From positions 2,914,692 through 2,978,691 of the forward strand of contig NZ_CP031093.1 in the NCBI RefSeq assembly GCF_004851605.1: a stretch of DNA of 64,000 bases, read 5' to 3'. Positions within the stretch are counted from its first letter, which is position 1; each line of letters starts with the position of its first letter. The notes beneath the pieces are model-generated. The model was not told the DNA's origin and did no database searches. It saw only the letters and a list, made by a program, of their open reading frames with translations. Below, one piece after another: positions 46,814 through 56,413 of the stretch. Both the position numbers and the translations under genes were made by a program. The DNA is from Hydrocarboniclastica marina. Lineage in GTDB: Bacteria; Pseudomonadota; Gammaproteobacteria; Pseudomonadales; Oleiphilaceae.

Positions 46814-49187
46814 AAAACCCATACTTAACATCCTGCTTATTGAAGACGATGAAGACGACTTCATACTCACAAAAGAGCTTCTGCTGGGCGCGAGCAGTCT
46901 CGCCTGCACCGTTGACTGGATCGACAACTATAACGACGGCATGAAAGCCGTGTTGGGGCAGTCCTACGACGTCGCCATAATTGACTATCGTCTGAACGCC
47001 GACTCGGGCATCGACCTGATCCGCCAGGTACGCAGGAACCACATCCGCACGCCAATCATCCTTCTTACAGGACATGGCGACGATACACTCGATAGTGCCG
47101 CGATTGATCTCGGCGCTTCCGATTACCTCATCAAAGGCGAGGTTGACAGCACCAGCCTGGCTCGCAGTATCCGCTACGCCGTTGACAGAGCCCAGAACGA
47201 GCAGGTTTTCCTGCAGCTGCTGACCGATTCCCGGGACGCCATGCTGGTGGTGGATGATCAGGGCGGCATTCGCTACGCCAACCCGGCGGCCGAGCAGCTC
47301 TTTCATGATCCCGAGCATTTACAACTCCAGCAGATAACGCTGCCGGAAACAGACGAGAGCCTGTTCGAGTGGCGTCTGCCTCTCGCCGATGGCACTTTCC
47401 TTGATGTAGAGGGCCAGCTTTCCCGAACGCTCTGGAACAGAGAGAGCATGCAGTTGCTTTCACTTCGCGACATTGGCCCGCGCAAGGAAGCTGAGAAACA
47501 GCTCAGACTGCTGCAACGTAGCCTGGAAGTGACGGACAGCGGCGTGGTTATATCCGATGCACGCCTGCCGGACCTGCCGATTATTTACGTCAACGGGGCT
47601 TTTGAGAAAGTCAGTGGCTACACCGCCGAAGAGGTGCTGGGCAAGAACTGTCGGTTCCTGCAGCAGTCGGAAACCCACCAACCTGCACTCGATAAACTAC
47701 GCAAAAGCCTCGCGGCCAAACAGGAAGTCCATGTTGTTCTTCGAAACTTCCGCAAGGACGGTACGGCTTTCTGGAACGATCTTTTTGTGGCGCCGGTACC
47801 TGATGAGCAAGGCGAGGTCACGCATTTCATTGGCATCCAGAACGACATCACGCATCAGAAAAGCGTCGAGTCCGCTCTGGCCTACAACACAAGCCATGAC
47901 GTCCTGACAGGCCTGCCGAATCGCGCCCTGCTGGAGGACCGCCTGCGCCAGGCCTGTATGATGGCGGCCCGTGGCAGCTTGCGTCTGGGCGTTATATTCA
48001 TCGACCTGGACGGCTTCAAACCCATCAATGATGCCCTGAGCCATAAAGTGGGCGACCAGGTATTGATCGAGGTTGCGGCTCGCATCGATGTCAATATCCG
48101 GCCCGGCGATACGCTGGCCCGGTTAAGCGCCGATGAGTTTGTCGTCCTGGTGCCCAATCTCGTGCGCGACGAGGATCTGCTCCACATCGTCGAGCGCATT
48201 CTCGAGAATGTTGCCCGCCCCTATCAGGTCGGTGACCAGCGCATCCGGGTTACAGCCAGTGCGGGCATTGCTTTGAGCGACGGTAACGTCGAAGAGCCGA
48301 TGGTTCTAGTTCAGCGGGCGGACCTGGCCATGAATCAGGCCAAGCAGGAAGGCCGGAACACCTACCACTGGTTCACAAGTGAGCTGAATCAGTCGATGAT
48401 GGATCGGGTGACCTTGCGCAGCGAATTACAGAAGGCCATCGAAAGCGAAGAGTTCGAGCTCTACTTCCAGCCTCTGATCGACGCACGCAGTGGTCGTGTC
48501 GGTGGCATGGAAGCCCTCATTCGCTGGAACCACCCGGAACGCGGCATGGTCTCACCTGCCGATTTCATCCCGGTGGCCGAGGACACTGGCCAGATTATTC
48601 CAATGAGCCAATGGATTCTTGAGACCGCGTGCCGGCAAAACCGGCTACTCTACGACAGCGGCCACAGGACCAATGTGGTTTCGGTCAATGTTTCGCCGAT
48701 CCAGTTCCAGCCCGGAAACTTCGTCGACATCGTCAAGCGGACCCTTGAGACCACCTGCCTGCCGAACCACCTCCTGGAGCTGGAAATAGTCGAGTCCGTG
48801 CTTCTGCACGACCCCGCCCGCGTAATCGCAACCTTGCACGAGTTACGGGAGTTGGGGGTGGGCATTTCTATTGACGACTTCGGGACGGGATTCTCGAGCC
48901 TCAGTTACCTGAAACGGCTGCCTATTACCAAGGTCAAGATTGACCGGTCGTTTATCCAGGAAATAACCAATGATCCCAAGGACGCTGCGATCACCCAGGG
49001 TATTATTTCCATGGCGCACCACCTCAAACTCAAGGTAGTCGCTGAGGGCGTTGAGACCGGGCCCCAGGCTGCTTTCCTTCGCGACAATGCTTGTGACATC
49101 TTCCAGGGGTATTTTTTCGCGCGTCCCATGCCTATGGCCCAGTTGACCGAATTCCTCGCGTCCTATACCGGCGCTCCCTCATTCTAG
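46803..49187 (+). CDS. REC-PAS-LOV-GGDEF-EAL protein, candidate blue-light-regulated c-di-GMP phosphodiesterase
   Basis: 794 residues. The receiver domain (1-125) has acceptor D61. A PAS domain (about 135-230) precedes a LOV domain (about 240-355) with GKNCRFLQQS at 280-289; C283 is at the flavin-adduct cysteine position, and NFRKDGTAFWNDLFVAPV and HFIGIQNDIT also match LOV. The GGDEF domain (365-530) is degenerate (S442-ADEF instead of GGDEF), so cyclase activity is unlikely. The EAL domain is complete (MEALIRWNHP, IDDFGTGFSS, VKIDRSFI, VAEGVET). Its start overlaps the response-regulator gene. Light and phosphorylation may together control c-di-GMP breakdown (inference). Confidence 0.92.
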   Translation: MVVEKPILNILLIEDDEDDFILTKELLLGASSLACTVDWIDNYNDGMKAVLGQSYDVAIIDYRLNADSGIDLIRQVRRNHIRTPIILLTGHGDDTLDSAAIDLGASDYLIKGEVDSTSLARSIRYAVDRAQNEQVFLQLLTDSRDAMLVVDDQGGIRYANPAAEQLFHDPEHLQLQQITLPETDESLFEWRLPLADGTFLDVEGQLSRTLWNRESMQLLSLRDIGPRKEAEKQLRLLQRSLEVTDSGVVISDARLPDLPIIYVNGAFEKVSGYTAEEVLGKNCRFLQQSETHQPALDKLRKSLAAKQEVHVVLRNFRKDGTAFWNDLFVAPVPDEQGEVTHFIGIQNDITHQKSVESALAYNTSHDVLTGLPNRALLEDRLRQACMMAARGSLRLGVIFIDLDGFKPINDALSHKVGDQVLIEVAARIDVNIRPGDTLARLSADEFVVLVPNLVRDEDLLHIVERILENVARPYQVGDQRIRVTASAGIALSDGNVEEPMVLVQRADLAMNQAKQEGRNTYHWFTSELNQSMMDRVTLRSELQKAIESEEFELYFQPLIDARSGRVGGMEALIRWNHPERGMVSPADFIPVAEDTGQIIPMSQWILETACRQNRLLYDSGHRTNVVSVNVSPIQFQPGNFVDIVKRTLETTCLPNHLLELEIVESVLLHDPARVIATLHELRELGVGISIDDFGTGFSSLSYLKRLPITKVKIDRSFIQEITNDPKDAAITQGIISMAHHLKLKVVAEGVETGPQAAFLRDNACDIFQGYFFARPMPMAQLTEFLASYTGAPSF

Positions 49188-49261
49188 TACCTCCCAGGCT
49201 TCAGCTTTCGCCTCGAATTGCTGCATGATGCATCTTTAACCAAGCTGGTTTAAGGTGATAG

Positions 49262-49287
49262 AGGCAAGCCTCGAAACCGGCTTGCCT
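49262..49287 (+). terminator. Probable end of the signalling operon
   Basis: A perfect nine-base stem (AGGCAAGCC / GGCTTGCCT) with an eight-base loop, 75 bases after the stop. There is no T-run, so this is tentative. Confidence 0.4.
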
Positions 49288-49333
49288 GCGCAAAGCGCAC
49301 TCACAGGCTGCACGATGGTACAGGAGGCAAGGG

Positions 49334-51115
49334 ATGAGCCAGACCGTCGCGGATTTTATTGTTGAACGTCTCCATTCCTGGGGCATATCCCGCGTGTACG
49401 GTTACTCCGGGGACGGCATAAACGGCGTGATGGGCGCCCTACGACGCGCGGAGGGCAAGGTCAGGCTTATCCAGACCCGGCACGAAGAGCTCGCTGCGTT
49501 CATGGCCTGCGGGCATGCGAAGTACACCGAGCAGCCCGGCGTTGTGGTCACAACCTCAGGGCCTGGCGCCATACACGCGCTTAATGGCCTTTACGACGCC
49601 CGCAAGGACCACATGCCGGTGGTTGCTATCGTCGGCCAGCAGGCGCGCGCCAGCCTGGGATCAAGCTATCAACAGGAAGTCGACCTCGAGAGCCTGTTCA
49701 AGGGCGTCTCAGAATACAGCCAGACGCTCACCACGCCCGCGCAGGCCCGGCATGTCATTGATCGGGCCGTCCGCATTGCCTGCGCCAAACGCACGGTGAC
49801 CTGTCTTGTTGTCCCTAACGACCTGCAAGATGCGCCCATGGCGGATCCTGAACCTGAGCACGGCAATACGTTCTCGGGGATCGGCTATCGCCCTTCTGTC
49901 CCGGTGCCAGCCAGCCAGGATCTGGATGCCGCAGCCGACATTCTCAACAATGGCGCGAGGGTTGCCATCCTGGCGGGAGCCGGGGTTCGTCATGCGGTAG
50001 AGCCTCTGATGCTGTTGGCCGAACGCCTGGGCGCCGGGGTTGCTAAAGCGCTCCTTGCCAAGACCATGATCAATGACGATCACCCGCTCGTTACCGGCGG
50101 GCTTGGCTTGCTGGGGACGGAACCCAGCGACTGGATGATGAGTCATTGCGATACACTGCTGATGGTAGGTACCAGCTTTCCCTACGCCGAATTTCTGCCT
50201 CACTCGGGCAAGGTTCGCTGCGTCCAGATAGATGTTGACGCGGCCAACCTGGGGCTGCGTTTCCCCACCGAGGTCAATCTCCACGGCGACGCCGCTGCGA
50301 CGCTTGAGGCCTTACTGCCTCTGATTCAGCCCCGGGACGACCACGAGTGGGCGAAGTCCTTGCGCGGACGCATAGAGCGTTGGTGGGAACTCCTTGCTGA
50401 ACGGGCCGAAGCCCCGGCCAATCCGCTAAACCCCCAGAAGGTTTTCAGGGAACTGTCCGCACGTCTGCCTGCCGATGCCTTATTGGCATGCGACGTTGGC
50501 ACCGCCACAGACTGGTACGCACGTTACCTTCGCATCACCAGTCGCGGCATTACTGGCACCACATCCGGCGGACTCGCTTCAATGGGCGCCGGCGTCCCCT
50601 ATGCGCTGGCTGCGAAATTTGCCTATCCCGCGCGCCCGGTCATTGCCATGGTGGGCGACGGTGCTATGCAGATGCTCGGCAACAACGGGCTGATCACGCT
50701 CGCACAGCACTGGACGGAGTGGCATGACCCGCGGTTTATCGTTTTGGTGCTGAACAACCAGGACCTCAGCCAGGTCACCTGGGAGCAGCGCGCCATGGAA
50801 GGCGAACCCAAGTTCGAAACTTCACAGGCGCTGCCGCCTTTCGAGTATGACAATTACGCCAACATGCTTGGGCTCAAGGGCGTTCGCCTGGACAACCCGG
50901 ACGATGTCGGTACGGTATGGGAAGACGCGTTCAACAGTAACTGCCCGGTGGTCATCAACGCCGTCGTTGACGCCAATGTTCCGCCTCTGCCCACGCACTT
51001 TGACTTCACCCAAGTGAAGAGTTATCTCGGCTCCATTCTTAAAGGGGATCCGGAGTCCGGACAGATGCTACGGCAATCATTCAGGGGTATGGCCGCGCGC
51101 TATCTAAAGCGCTAG
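49334..51115 (+). CDS. Thiamine-diphosphate-dependent oxidase/decarboxylase (PoxB-like)
   Basis: 593 residues, start behind AGGAGGCAAGGG. Domain order PYR (1-165), central nucleotide-binding (190-330), PP (360-560). Catalytic glutamate in TRHEELAAFMACGHAK, the ThDP/Mg motif in VGDGAMQMLGNNGLITL...NNQD, and a TSGPGAIHALNGLYDARKD segment are all of the pyruvate-oxidase/acetolactate-synthase superfamily. The opening VYGYSGDGINGVMGAL matches enzymes annotated as thiamine-pyrophosphate-requiring oxidases. The end lacks an obvious membrane-binding tail. Pyruvate is a likely but unproven substrate. Confidence 0.85.
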   Translation: MSQTVADFIVERLHSWGISRVYGYSGDGINGVMGALRRAEGKVRLIQTRHEELAAFMACGHAKYTEQPGVVVTTSGPGAIHALNGLYDARKDHMPVVAIVGQQARASLGSSYQQEVDLESLFKGVSEYSQTLTTPAQARHVIDRAVRIACAKRTVTCLVVPNDLQDAPMADPEPEHGNTFSGIGYRPSVPVPASQDLDAAADILNNGARVAILAGAGVRHAVEPLMLLAERLGAGVAKALLAKTMINDDHPLVTGGLGLLGTEPSDWMMSHCDTLLMVGTSFPYAEFLPHSGKVRCVQIDVDAANLGLRFPTEVNLHGDAAATLEALLPLIQPRDDHEWAKSLRGRIERWWELLAERAEAPANPLNPQKVFRELSARLPADALLACDVGTATDWYARYLRITSRGITGTTSGGLASMGAGVPYALAAKFAYPARPVIAMVGDGAMQMLGNNGLITLAQHWTEWHDPRFIVLVLNNQDLSQVTWEQRAMEGEPKFETSQALPPFEYDNYANMLGLKGVRLDNPDDVGTVWEDAFNSNCPVVINAVVDANVPPLPTHFDFTQVKSYLGSILKGDPESGQMLRQSFRGMAARYLKR

Positions 51116-51164
51116 TAGCGCCCGGTGCGGGACTTTAGGGGATAAAGCCTGCGCACAATATAAC

Positions 51165-51192
51165 CCGCTACGTCCCGGTCGGAGCGTAGCGG
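51165..51192. terminator. Hairpin between convergent genes
   Basis: An eight-base stem (CCGCTACG / CGTAGCGG) with a 12-base loop in the gap between the oxidase and the cysteine-rich gene. No T-run. Confidence 0.35.
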
Positions 51193-51202
51193 CAATCGCC
51201 AA

Positions 51203-51535
51203 TTACGCGGCCATTTTCAGACACTCATCGGCGCAACGCTGACAGGCTTTCGCGCACTCCTGGCAATGATCATGATCATGCTTGCCACATTCATCCGCAC
51301 AGGCCTGGCAAATTTTGGCGCACAGTGCAGACATCTGTTTGGCGTATTTGCTGTTACGCGCCATATACGCGGCTGCGACCCGGCAGATGGCTGCGCAGTC
51401 CATGTTGTTGCGGATGCAGTCCGCCATCATCTTGACGTTGTCTTCCTGGAGACAGGCCACCGAGCACATGTCGCAGTAGTCTGCGCAGGCATTGCAGGCT
51501 TCGAGACAGGATCTGTATTGCTCCAATTGCTGCAT
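51203..51535 (-). CDS. Four-helix copper-storage-like protein (DUF326/Csp)
   Basis: 110 residues with 18 cysteines, most in CxxC or CxxxC spacing on helix faces (CLEACNACADYCDMC, CAKICQACADEC, CQECAKACQRCADEC), and an HDHDH stretch at 86-90. This is the pattern of DUF326 / Csp-like four-helix bundles that fill their core with Cu(I). No signal peptide, so a cytoplasmic Csp3-like member. It may protect against copper or store it. It is divergent from a cytochrome c gene. Confidence 0.88.
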   Translation of the reverse strand: MQQLEQYRSCLEACNACADYCDMCSVACLQEDNVKMMADCIRNNMDCAAICRVAAAYMARNSKYAKQMSALCAKICQACADECGKHDHDHCQECAKACQRCADECLKMAA

Positions 51536-51805
51536 TGTTGAATTCCTCCTTGAGATTCTGTGTACGAAATCGCCATTAAAATTAGCACCAGATGCGTGCC
51601 CACCAGCAAGTTAGCATCCTGTTAACTGCTCATCTCGGCCTGTCTCGTGGGGTTGCTTGGGCCCATACAGAGAGGCCAAAACTTACAGAGCCCTAATCCC
51701 GTCCATTTGAACCCGAGACGGTTAGCGGCGATGATCTGAACAGGCTTCTCACAGCCCGCAAACAGTGCTCTCGAACTTGGCCGTATCACTAGCACAGGGA
51801 ACTGC

Positions 51806-52324
51806 ATGAAGTACCTCAAGGCTTTGATATACGCAGGCGTAGCCTTTGTGCTGATGGGCCTCGCTTTTGCCTGGACCGGCATTTACAACATCGCCGCAGA
51901 CGAGCCGCATACGGCACCGGTTTATCTTCTGCTGCAGATGTCCCGAAACCAGTCGATACAGCGGCGAGCAAATGACATTGAGGTGCCGGACGGCATCGCA
52001 CAGAAGAAGCGCCTCACGGACGGAGCGCTCCTCTACGCTGGCCATTGTGAGCAATGCCACCTTGGGCCCGGGCTGAGCAGCAACGGGCTCCAGCAGGGAC
52101 TGAACCCCTCGCCGCCCCGTCTGGACGCTGAACAACACAATCGGTCACTGCAGGAGCAGTTCTGGATTGTGAAGCACGGGATAAAAATGACCGGCATGCC
52201 GGCCTGGGGAGAGACGTTCCCCGATGACGCACTCTGGGCCATCGTGGCGTTTGCCGACCAGTTACCCCGAATGACCGCAGAAACCTATCAGCGGCTGACC
52301 CTACCGGCCGACGAGAGACCTTAG
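51806..52324 (+). CDS. Membrane-anchored or exported c-type cytochrome
   Basis: 172 residues. N-terminal helix (ALIYAGVAFVLMGLAFAWTG), probably an uncleaved anchor or signal. One heme site CEQCH (about residues 81-85), with the Met ligand likely in KMTGMPAWG. The class I mono-heme fold is suggested by LYAGHCEQCH and DDALWAIVAFADQLP. It would carry electrons in the periplasm. Neighbours hint at a redox or stress setting. The partner is unknown. Confidence 0.82.
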   Translation: MKYLKALIYAGVAFVLMGLAFAWTGIYNIAADEPHTAPVYLLLQMSRNQSIQRRANDIEVPDGIAQKKRLTDGALLYAGHCEQCHLGPGLSSNGLQQGLNPSPPRLDAEQHNRSLQEQFWIVKHGIKMTGMPAWGETFPDDALWAIVAFADQLPRMTAETYQRLTLPADERP

Positions 52325-52609
52325 CCTCGGTCAACGTTAGCATCCTTCCAGAGTTCAATGGCTGTCCTGACGCCTGCATGGCATGCGCAGGAACAGCATC
52401 AGCTCCCACGCTTTGAAGCGGCTTATGTTGGTCCCAGGCCCCCAGGGGCGGACGATCATGTCCTGATGGTAAGCGTAGCCGGTTGATTTCAGAGGCCCAA
52501 CCGCTCCAACATGTTTCCCAGCTGTATTGCGAGCCGCTGTGAATTCGCAAGTAAGACTCTTCGCCACGCCAGATAGCTGTACATTCGCCAATGAGCAAGG
52601 AGGCACGAT

Positions 52610-53326
52610 ATGGCCAGTACGGGATTGCAGGCATTAACCCACCCCGACTCCCTTTCTGATCAAACCATGAATGATCTTACGCGCTGGGCCTGCCTGGCTG
52701 GAGGTGGTCTCGCCACCTACGCAGGCTACCGTAGCGGTGGTGCCAGCGGGCTGCTCATGGGCGTCCTTGGTGGCGTGCTCGCTTACCAGGGCATTGCCAA
52801 TACTTCCGCGCCCCGCCGGCTCCTGGAAGCGGCCCGGCCCCAGCGCGAGGTTCACCTCATCAGCACCGTGACCATAGACAAGCCCGCCAGTGAGCTCTAC
52901 AAGTTCTGGAAGGGCTTCACCCGATTGCCACAGATCATGAGCTTCCTCGACAGTGTCGAGCCCCGTGGCGACAAGATCAGTCACTGGGTGGTGAAAGCAC
53001 CTTCAGGGCATACCCTTGAATGGGACGCCGAGGTCACCGAAGACGTCCCCGACAAGCGTATCGCCTGGCACTCGGTGGAAGGCTCCGAGATGCCCAACTG
53101 GGGTAAAGTGCGTTTCAATGAAGCGCCGGGTAAACGCGGCACCGAAATCCACGTTTCGATGTACTTTGAGCCTCCAGGCGGCAACGCGGGTGCGATCGCG
53201 GGGCACTTTCTGCAGGGGCTCAGCAAAGAGCTGATCAAGCAGAACCTCCGGCATCTCAAGGCGTACCTGGAAACCGGCGAGATCCCCACCAATATCACCA
53301 CCTCTCAGGGAAGGAGAACCTCATGA
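52610..53326 (+). CDS. SRPBCC-family protein with N-terminal membrane segment (DUF2892-like)
   Basis: 238 residues, start behind CAAGGAGGCACGAT. Residues about 20-65 ([35 protein letters not shown]) form a small membrane module like DUF2892. The SRPBCC domain (about 80-225) has [41 protein letters not shown] and [15 protein letters not shown]. The START-like pocket binds lipids or polyketides in relatives. It overlaps the next gene by four bases (ATGA), so it is coupled to the zinc alcohol dehydrogenase. Confidence 0.82.
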   Translation: MASTGLQALTHPDSLSDQTMNDLTRWACLAGGGLATYAGYRSGGASGLLMGVLGGVLAYQGIANTSAPRRLLEAARPQREVHLISTVTIDKPASELYKFWKGFTRLPQIMSFLDSVEPRGDKISHWVVKAPSGHTLEWDAEVTEDVPDKRIAWHSVEGSEMPNWGKVRFNEAPGKRGTEIHVSMYFEPPGGNAGAIAGHFLQGLSKELIKQNLRHLKAYLETGEIPTNITTSQGRRTS

Positions 53327-54531
53327 AGGCTGTCTGCTGGCATGGATCAAAAGACGTCAGGGTCGACAATATTCCGGACCCCGAAATCATCAACCCACGC
53401 GATGCCATTATCAAGGTGACTTCAACCGCGATCTGCGGTTCAGACCTGCACCTTTACGATGGCTATATACCTACCATGCAAAAGGGCGATGTGATCGGCC
53501 ACGAGTTCATGGGTGAAGTGGTAGAGCTGGGGTCCAAGGTGACTAACCTGAAAATTGGCGACCGTGTTGTTGTGCCCTTTACGATCTCTTGCGGAAGCTG
53601 TTTCTTCTGTAAGAAAGATCTGACCTCTTTGTGCGACAACTCCAACCCGAACACGGCGGTAGCCGAAAAAATGTGGGGACATTCCCCGGCAGGTTTGTTC
53701 GGCTACTCACACATGGTCGGCGGCTATGCCGGGGGGCAGGCAGAGTATGTGCGCGTGCCCTACGCCGATGTAGGCCCCATGAAGGTTCCCGAACATCTGG
53801 ACGACGACAAGGTCCTGTTTCTGACCGACATCTTTCCGACCGGCTATATGGCCGCGGAGAACTGCAATATCCAACCCGGCGATGTGGTCGCGGTATGGGG
53901 TTGCGGACCGGTCGGGCTTTTCGCCATCGCCAGTGCGCTGATGCTCGGTGCGGAGCGGGTTATCGCTATCGATGACGTACCGGAACGGTTGGAGCTTGCA
54001 AAACAGCGCAAGAATGTCGACGTTTTACGCACCAGTGATTTCAACAACACCCTCGAGCTGGTTGATGCGCTCAGCACCATGACCGGCGGCCGCGGGCCCG
54101 ACAGCTGTATCGAAGCGGTCGGCATGGAATCTCATGGTATGGGCATTGAACACGCCTACGACAAGACCAAACAGGCGCTGATGATGGAAACCGGTCGGCC
54201 TAGCGCGCTGCGCCAGTCCATGCTCGCCTGTCGTAAAGGCGGTACTGTCTCGCTACCGGGTGTTTTTGGGGGCTTTATCGACAAGGTCCCGATGGGCGCA
54301 TTCATGAACAAGGCGCTGACGCTCAAGACCGGCCAGACACACGTTCATCGCTACCTGAAGCCCTTGCTGGATCGGATTGAAGCCAGCGAGATTGACCCGA
54401 GCTTCCTGATCAGCCATAAGCTGACGCTAGATGATGCACCTGCCGCGTACAAGATGTTCCGGGACAAGACAGACGGCTGTACCAAGGTGGTCATGAAGCC
54501 CGGCCGAAGCGAGTTGGCCTCAGCCATTTAA
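53323..54531 (+). CDS. Zinc-dependent alcohol dehydrogenase, formaldehyde-dehydrogenase-like
   Basis: 402 residues. Catalytic zinc ligands in [12 protein letters not shown] and GHEFMGEV, structural zinc cysteines in [21 protein letters not shown](P)-binding [20 protein letters not shown]. The length and the insertion around [21 protein letters not shown] are typical of the glutathione-independent formaldehyde dehydrogenase group (FdhA-like). It oxidises an alcohol or aldehyde; the exact substrate is unknown. It is translationally coupled to the upstream SRPBCC gene. Confidence 0.88.
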   Translation: MKAVCWHGSKDVRVDNIPDPEIINPRDAIIKVTSTAICGSDLHLYDGYIPTMQKGDVIGHEFMGEVVELGSKVTNLKIGDRVVVPFTISCGSCFFCKKDLTSLCDNSNPNTAVAEKMWGHSPAGLFGYSHMVGGYAGGQAEYVRVPYADVGPMKVPEHLDDDKVLFLTDIFPTGYMAAENCNIQPGDVVAVWGCGPVGLFAIASALMLGAERVIAIDDVPERLELAKQRKNVDVLRTSDFNNTLELVDALSTMTGGRGPDSCIEAVGMESHGMGIEHAYDKTKQALMMETGRPSALRQSMLACRKGGTVSLPGVFGGFIDKVPMGAFMNKALTLKTGQTHVHRYLKPLLDRIEASEIDPSFLISHKLTLDDAPAAYKMFRDKTDGCTKVVMKPGRSELASAI

Positions 54532-54538
54532 CGGGTTC

Positions 54539-54570
54539 CAGGCTTCGCCGGTTTAACCGGTGGAGCCTGC
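54539..54570 (+). terminator. Hairpin after the alcohol dehydrogenase
   Basis: CAGGCT pairs with AGCCTG, with an inner GCCGG/CCGGT stem around TTTAA. No T-run. It overlaps the direct repeats at 54552-54607. Confidence 0.4.
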
Positions 54571-54607
54571 CTGCACTAGTTTAACCGGTGGAGCCTGCCC
54601 GCACTAC
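54552..54607. repeat. Two 28-bp direct repeats
   Basis: Two adjacent copies, each starting GTTTAACCGGTGGAGCCTGC and ending GCACTA, differing at one base. The first copy lies partly in a hairpin after the dehydrogenase gene. Confidence 0.85.
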
Positions 54608-54742
54608 AGGACCTGCACCTCGACAAAAGCCATATCGTAATATGCCCACCCAAGTGCCTACGCTCAGGCTTGAGCCAAAGTCCGCAAACACGATCACGCG
54701 TTCCTTAGAAGATTCCGCGCGGCCATTGAGCGGCTCGTGACG

Positions 54743-55297
54743 TCAAATCGCCCCGAGATCCTGCTGTCCCGCAAACCTGCCATCATGCGAGCTGACCTCG
54801 TGCGAACTCTGTCGGGCAAGGTAGGCCCCTGCGCCGATACCAAGGCCGAGCGCGGCCAGCCCAGCCAGTACTGAACCGCCGGACAGGCGTTGCTCCCACC
54901 CTGGCGTTAATCGTTTTGGCACCAGCTTGTAGTCCACGATATACGCCAGACCGGCTGTGGCCAGCCCGCCTGCGATTGCCTTGGTGAAACTGATCTGACC
55001 GTCGCCCTGCCCCAGCTTTCGCCCGAACGTCAGCTCGAACACCATCGCCCACCAGAAGGACGCACCGATGTTGATCGCCAATCCGGGCACAGTTTGGGCA
55101 AGCGTCGGCTGTTCGACCTCTCCCGCTTCTGGGCCCCAGTAGATATGGGAGGACGCGTTGATGGGCGCCAGGGCGCTGCCCGAGTCGGTGCGCCCAAGAA
55201 TAGCAATAGCCCCGCAAACTGCCGCGGCACCTGCGGTGCCCGAGAACAGCATGTTCCTGATAGCTGGGTGGCGCCGAGCCTGCTCTGGCATCTCCAT
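54743..55297 (-). CDS. Membrane protein of unknown function
   Basis: 184 residues, start behind AGGAGAAATC. Four to five hydrophobic stretches (GTAGAAAVCGAIAILG, TVPGLAINIGASFWWAMVFE, AIAGGLATAGLAYIVDYKLVP, GLAALGLGIGAGAYLA). Small-residue-rich helices suggest a tightly packed bundle. I do not recognise the family. It lies between the convergent alcohol dehydrogenase and the nitroreductase. Confidence 0.75.
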   Translation of the reverse strand: MEMPEQARRHPAIRNMLFSGTAGAAAVCGAIAILGRTDSGSALAPINASSHIYWGPEAGEVEQPTLAQTVPGLAINIGASFWWAMVFELTFGRKLGQGDGQISFTKAIAGGLATAGLAYIVDYKLVPKRLTPGWEQRLSGGSVLAGLAALGLGIGAGAYLARQSSHEVSSHDGRFAGQQDLGAI

Positions 55298-55454
55298 GAT
55301 TTCTCCTGGTACGTGGCGTTCGTTGTGCTTGCAGTATTGCGCGCAATGCCTCCGCCCGCTTCGAGCAGATCCTTGGCGCTTGTCGCTTCAGTGTCGCCCA
55401 ACCATGCCCAAGAACCCATTACCGTTCGTGCAGACTTCCGTTGTCTCAACCGGG

Positions 55455-56192
55455 TTACTTCATGTCGAAACCGCGTTGGCGCAGGAATTCGCGCATGTGT
55501 GGGCGCGACTTTTCAGTAAAAAGTACTTTCATCTGCTCGGTCCAGTTAGAGCTTTTGTTTGAACTGCTACGGCTCTGGTAGTAGGCCTGCATGGTCTCGT
55601 CGAACGCGGCTATCTGGCCAATGTCGCCTTCGTCCTGGTACGCGTCTTCCTTGAGAATTGTTTCTAACGGCAAGCGCGGTTTGACCTCAGGATTCTGGTC
55701 GGGATAGCCCATGCAGAAGCCGAAGACGGGATAGACATCCCTGGGCAGCTGGAGCAACTCACTGATCTCAGCCGGATTGTTGCGGATACCGCCGATGTAA
55801 CAAATGCCCAGGCCAGCAGACTCCGCAGCCACAGCAACGTTCTGGGCCATAAGTGCTGTATCGACGGTGGCGATGATAAACTGCTCAGTCATCCCTTCTT
55901 TCACCGCTGTCCCTTCGCGCTCGCAGGCGTCGTAGATCCGCTTCAGATCGGCGCAGAATACGAGGAAATGCGAACAGCTGGCGATGTAGGGCTGCCCGCC
56001 CGCAAGCTCGGCTATTTTTTGGCGGGTCGCGGGATTTTTGACGTGGATAACGGTGGTGGCCTGCACGTGACTGGAGGTCGCGGCGCTCTGGCCGGCCCGG
56101 ATAATGTCATGAAACAGGGATGTCTCGATCTTGCGATCCGTGAACTTGCGGATGGAGCGGTGAGATTTCAGCAGTTCGATTACAGCATTCAT
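55455..56192 (-). CDS. NfsA-type NADPH-dependent nitroreductase / flavin reductase
   Basis: 245 residues. Nitroreductase-fold motifs: LKSHRSIRKFTDRKI (FMN-binding arginines), AATSSHVQATTVIHV, NVAVAAESAGLGICYIGGIRNNP and FGFCMGYPDQNPEVKPRLP. The order and length match the NfsA/FRP group, which reduces nitro compounds or free flavins with NADPH as a cytosolic FMN dimer. Ribosome binding site is weak. Confidence 0.88.
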   Translation of the reverse strand: MNAVIELLKSHRSIRKFTDRKIETSLFHDIIRAGQSAATSSHVQATTVIHVKNPATRQKIAELAGGQPYIASCSHFLVFCADLKRIYDACEREGTAVKEGMTEQFIIATVDTALMAQNVAVAAESAGLGICYIGGIRNNPAEISELLQLPRDVYPVFGFCMGYPDQNPEVKPRLPLETILKEDAYQDEGDIGQIAAFDETMQAYYQSRSSSNKSSNWTEQMKVLFTEKSRPHMREFLRQRGFDMK

Positions 56193-56413
56193 AAAGTAAG
56201 GCCTGGCTAAGGATTCTGGCTGCCCCTAAACCTACCTTATATCGACGCTCCGCCCAAGGCTCCCTTCATTAAGACGCTGTTGTAAACGGCGAAACGCAGC
56301 CAGAAGCAGGCCCGTCTAGAGGGCTTCCCTCGGGTACGACCTGCAATAATCGGCTACGCTTCGGTACGGGGCACTGGGGTACAGAACGCGTGCCCGGGTT
56401 TGCCGGTTTGCGC

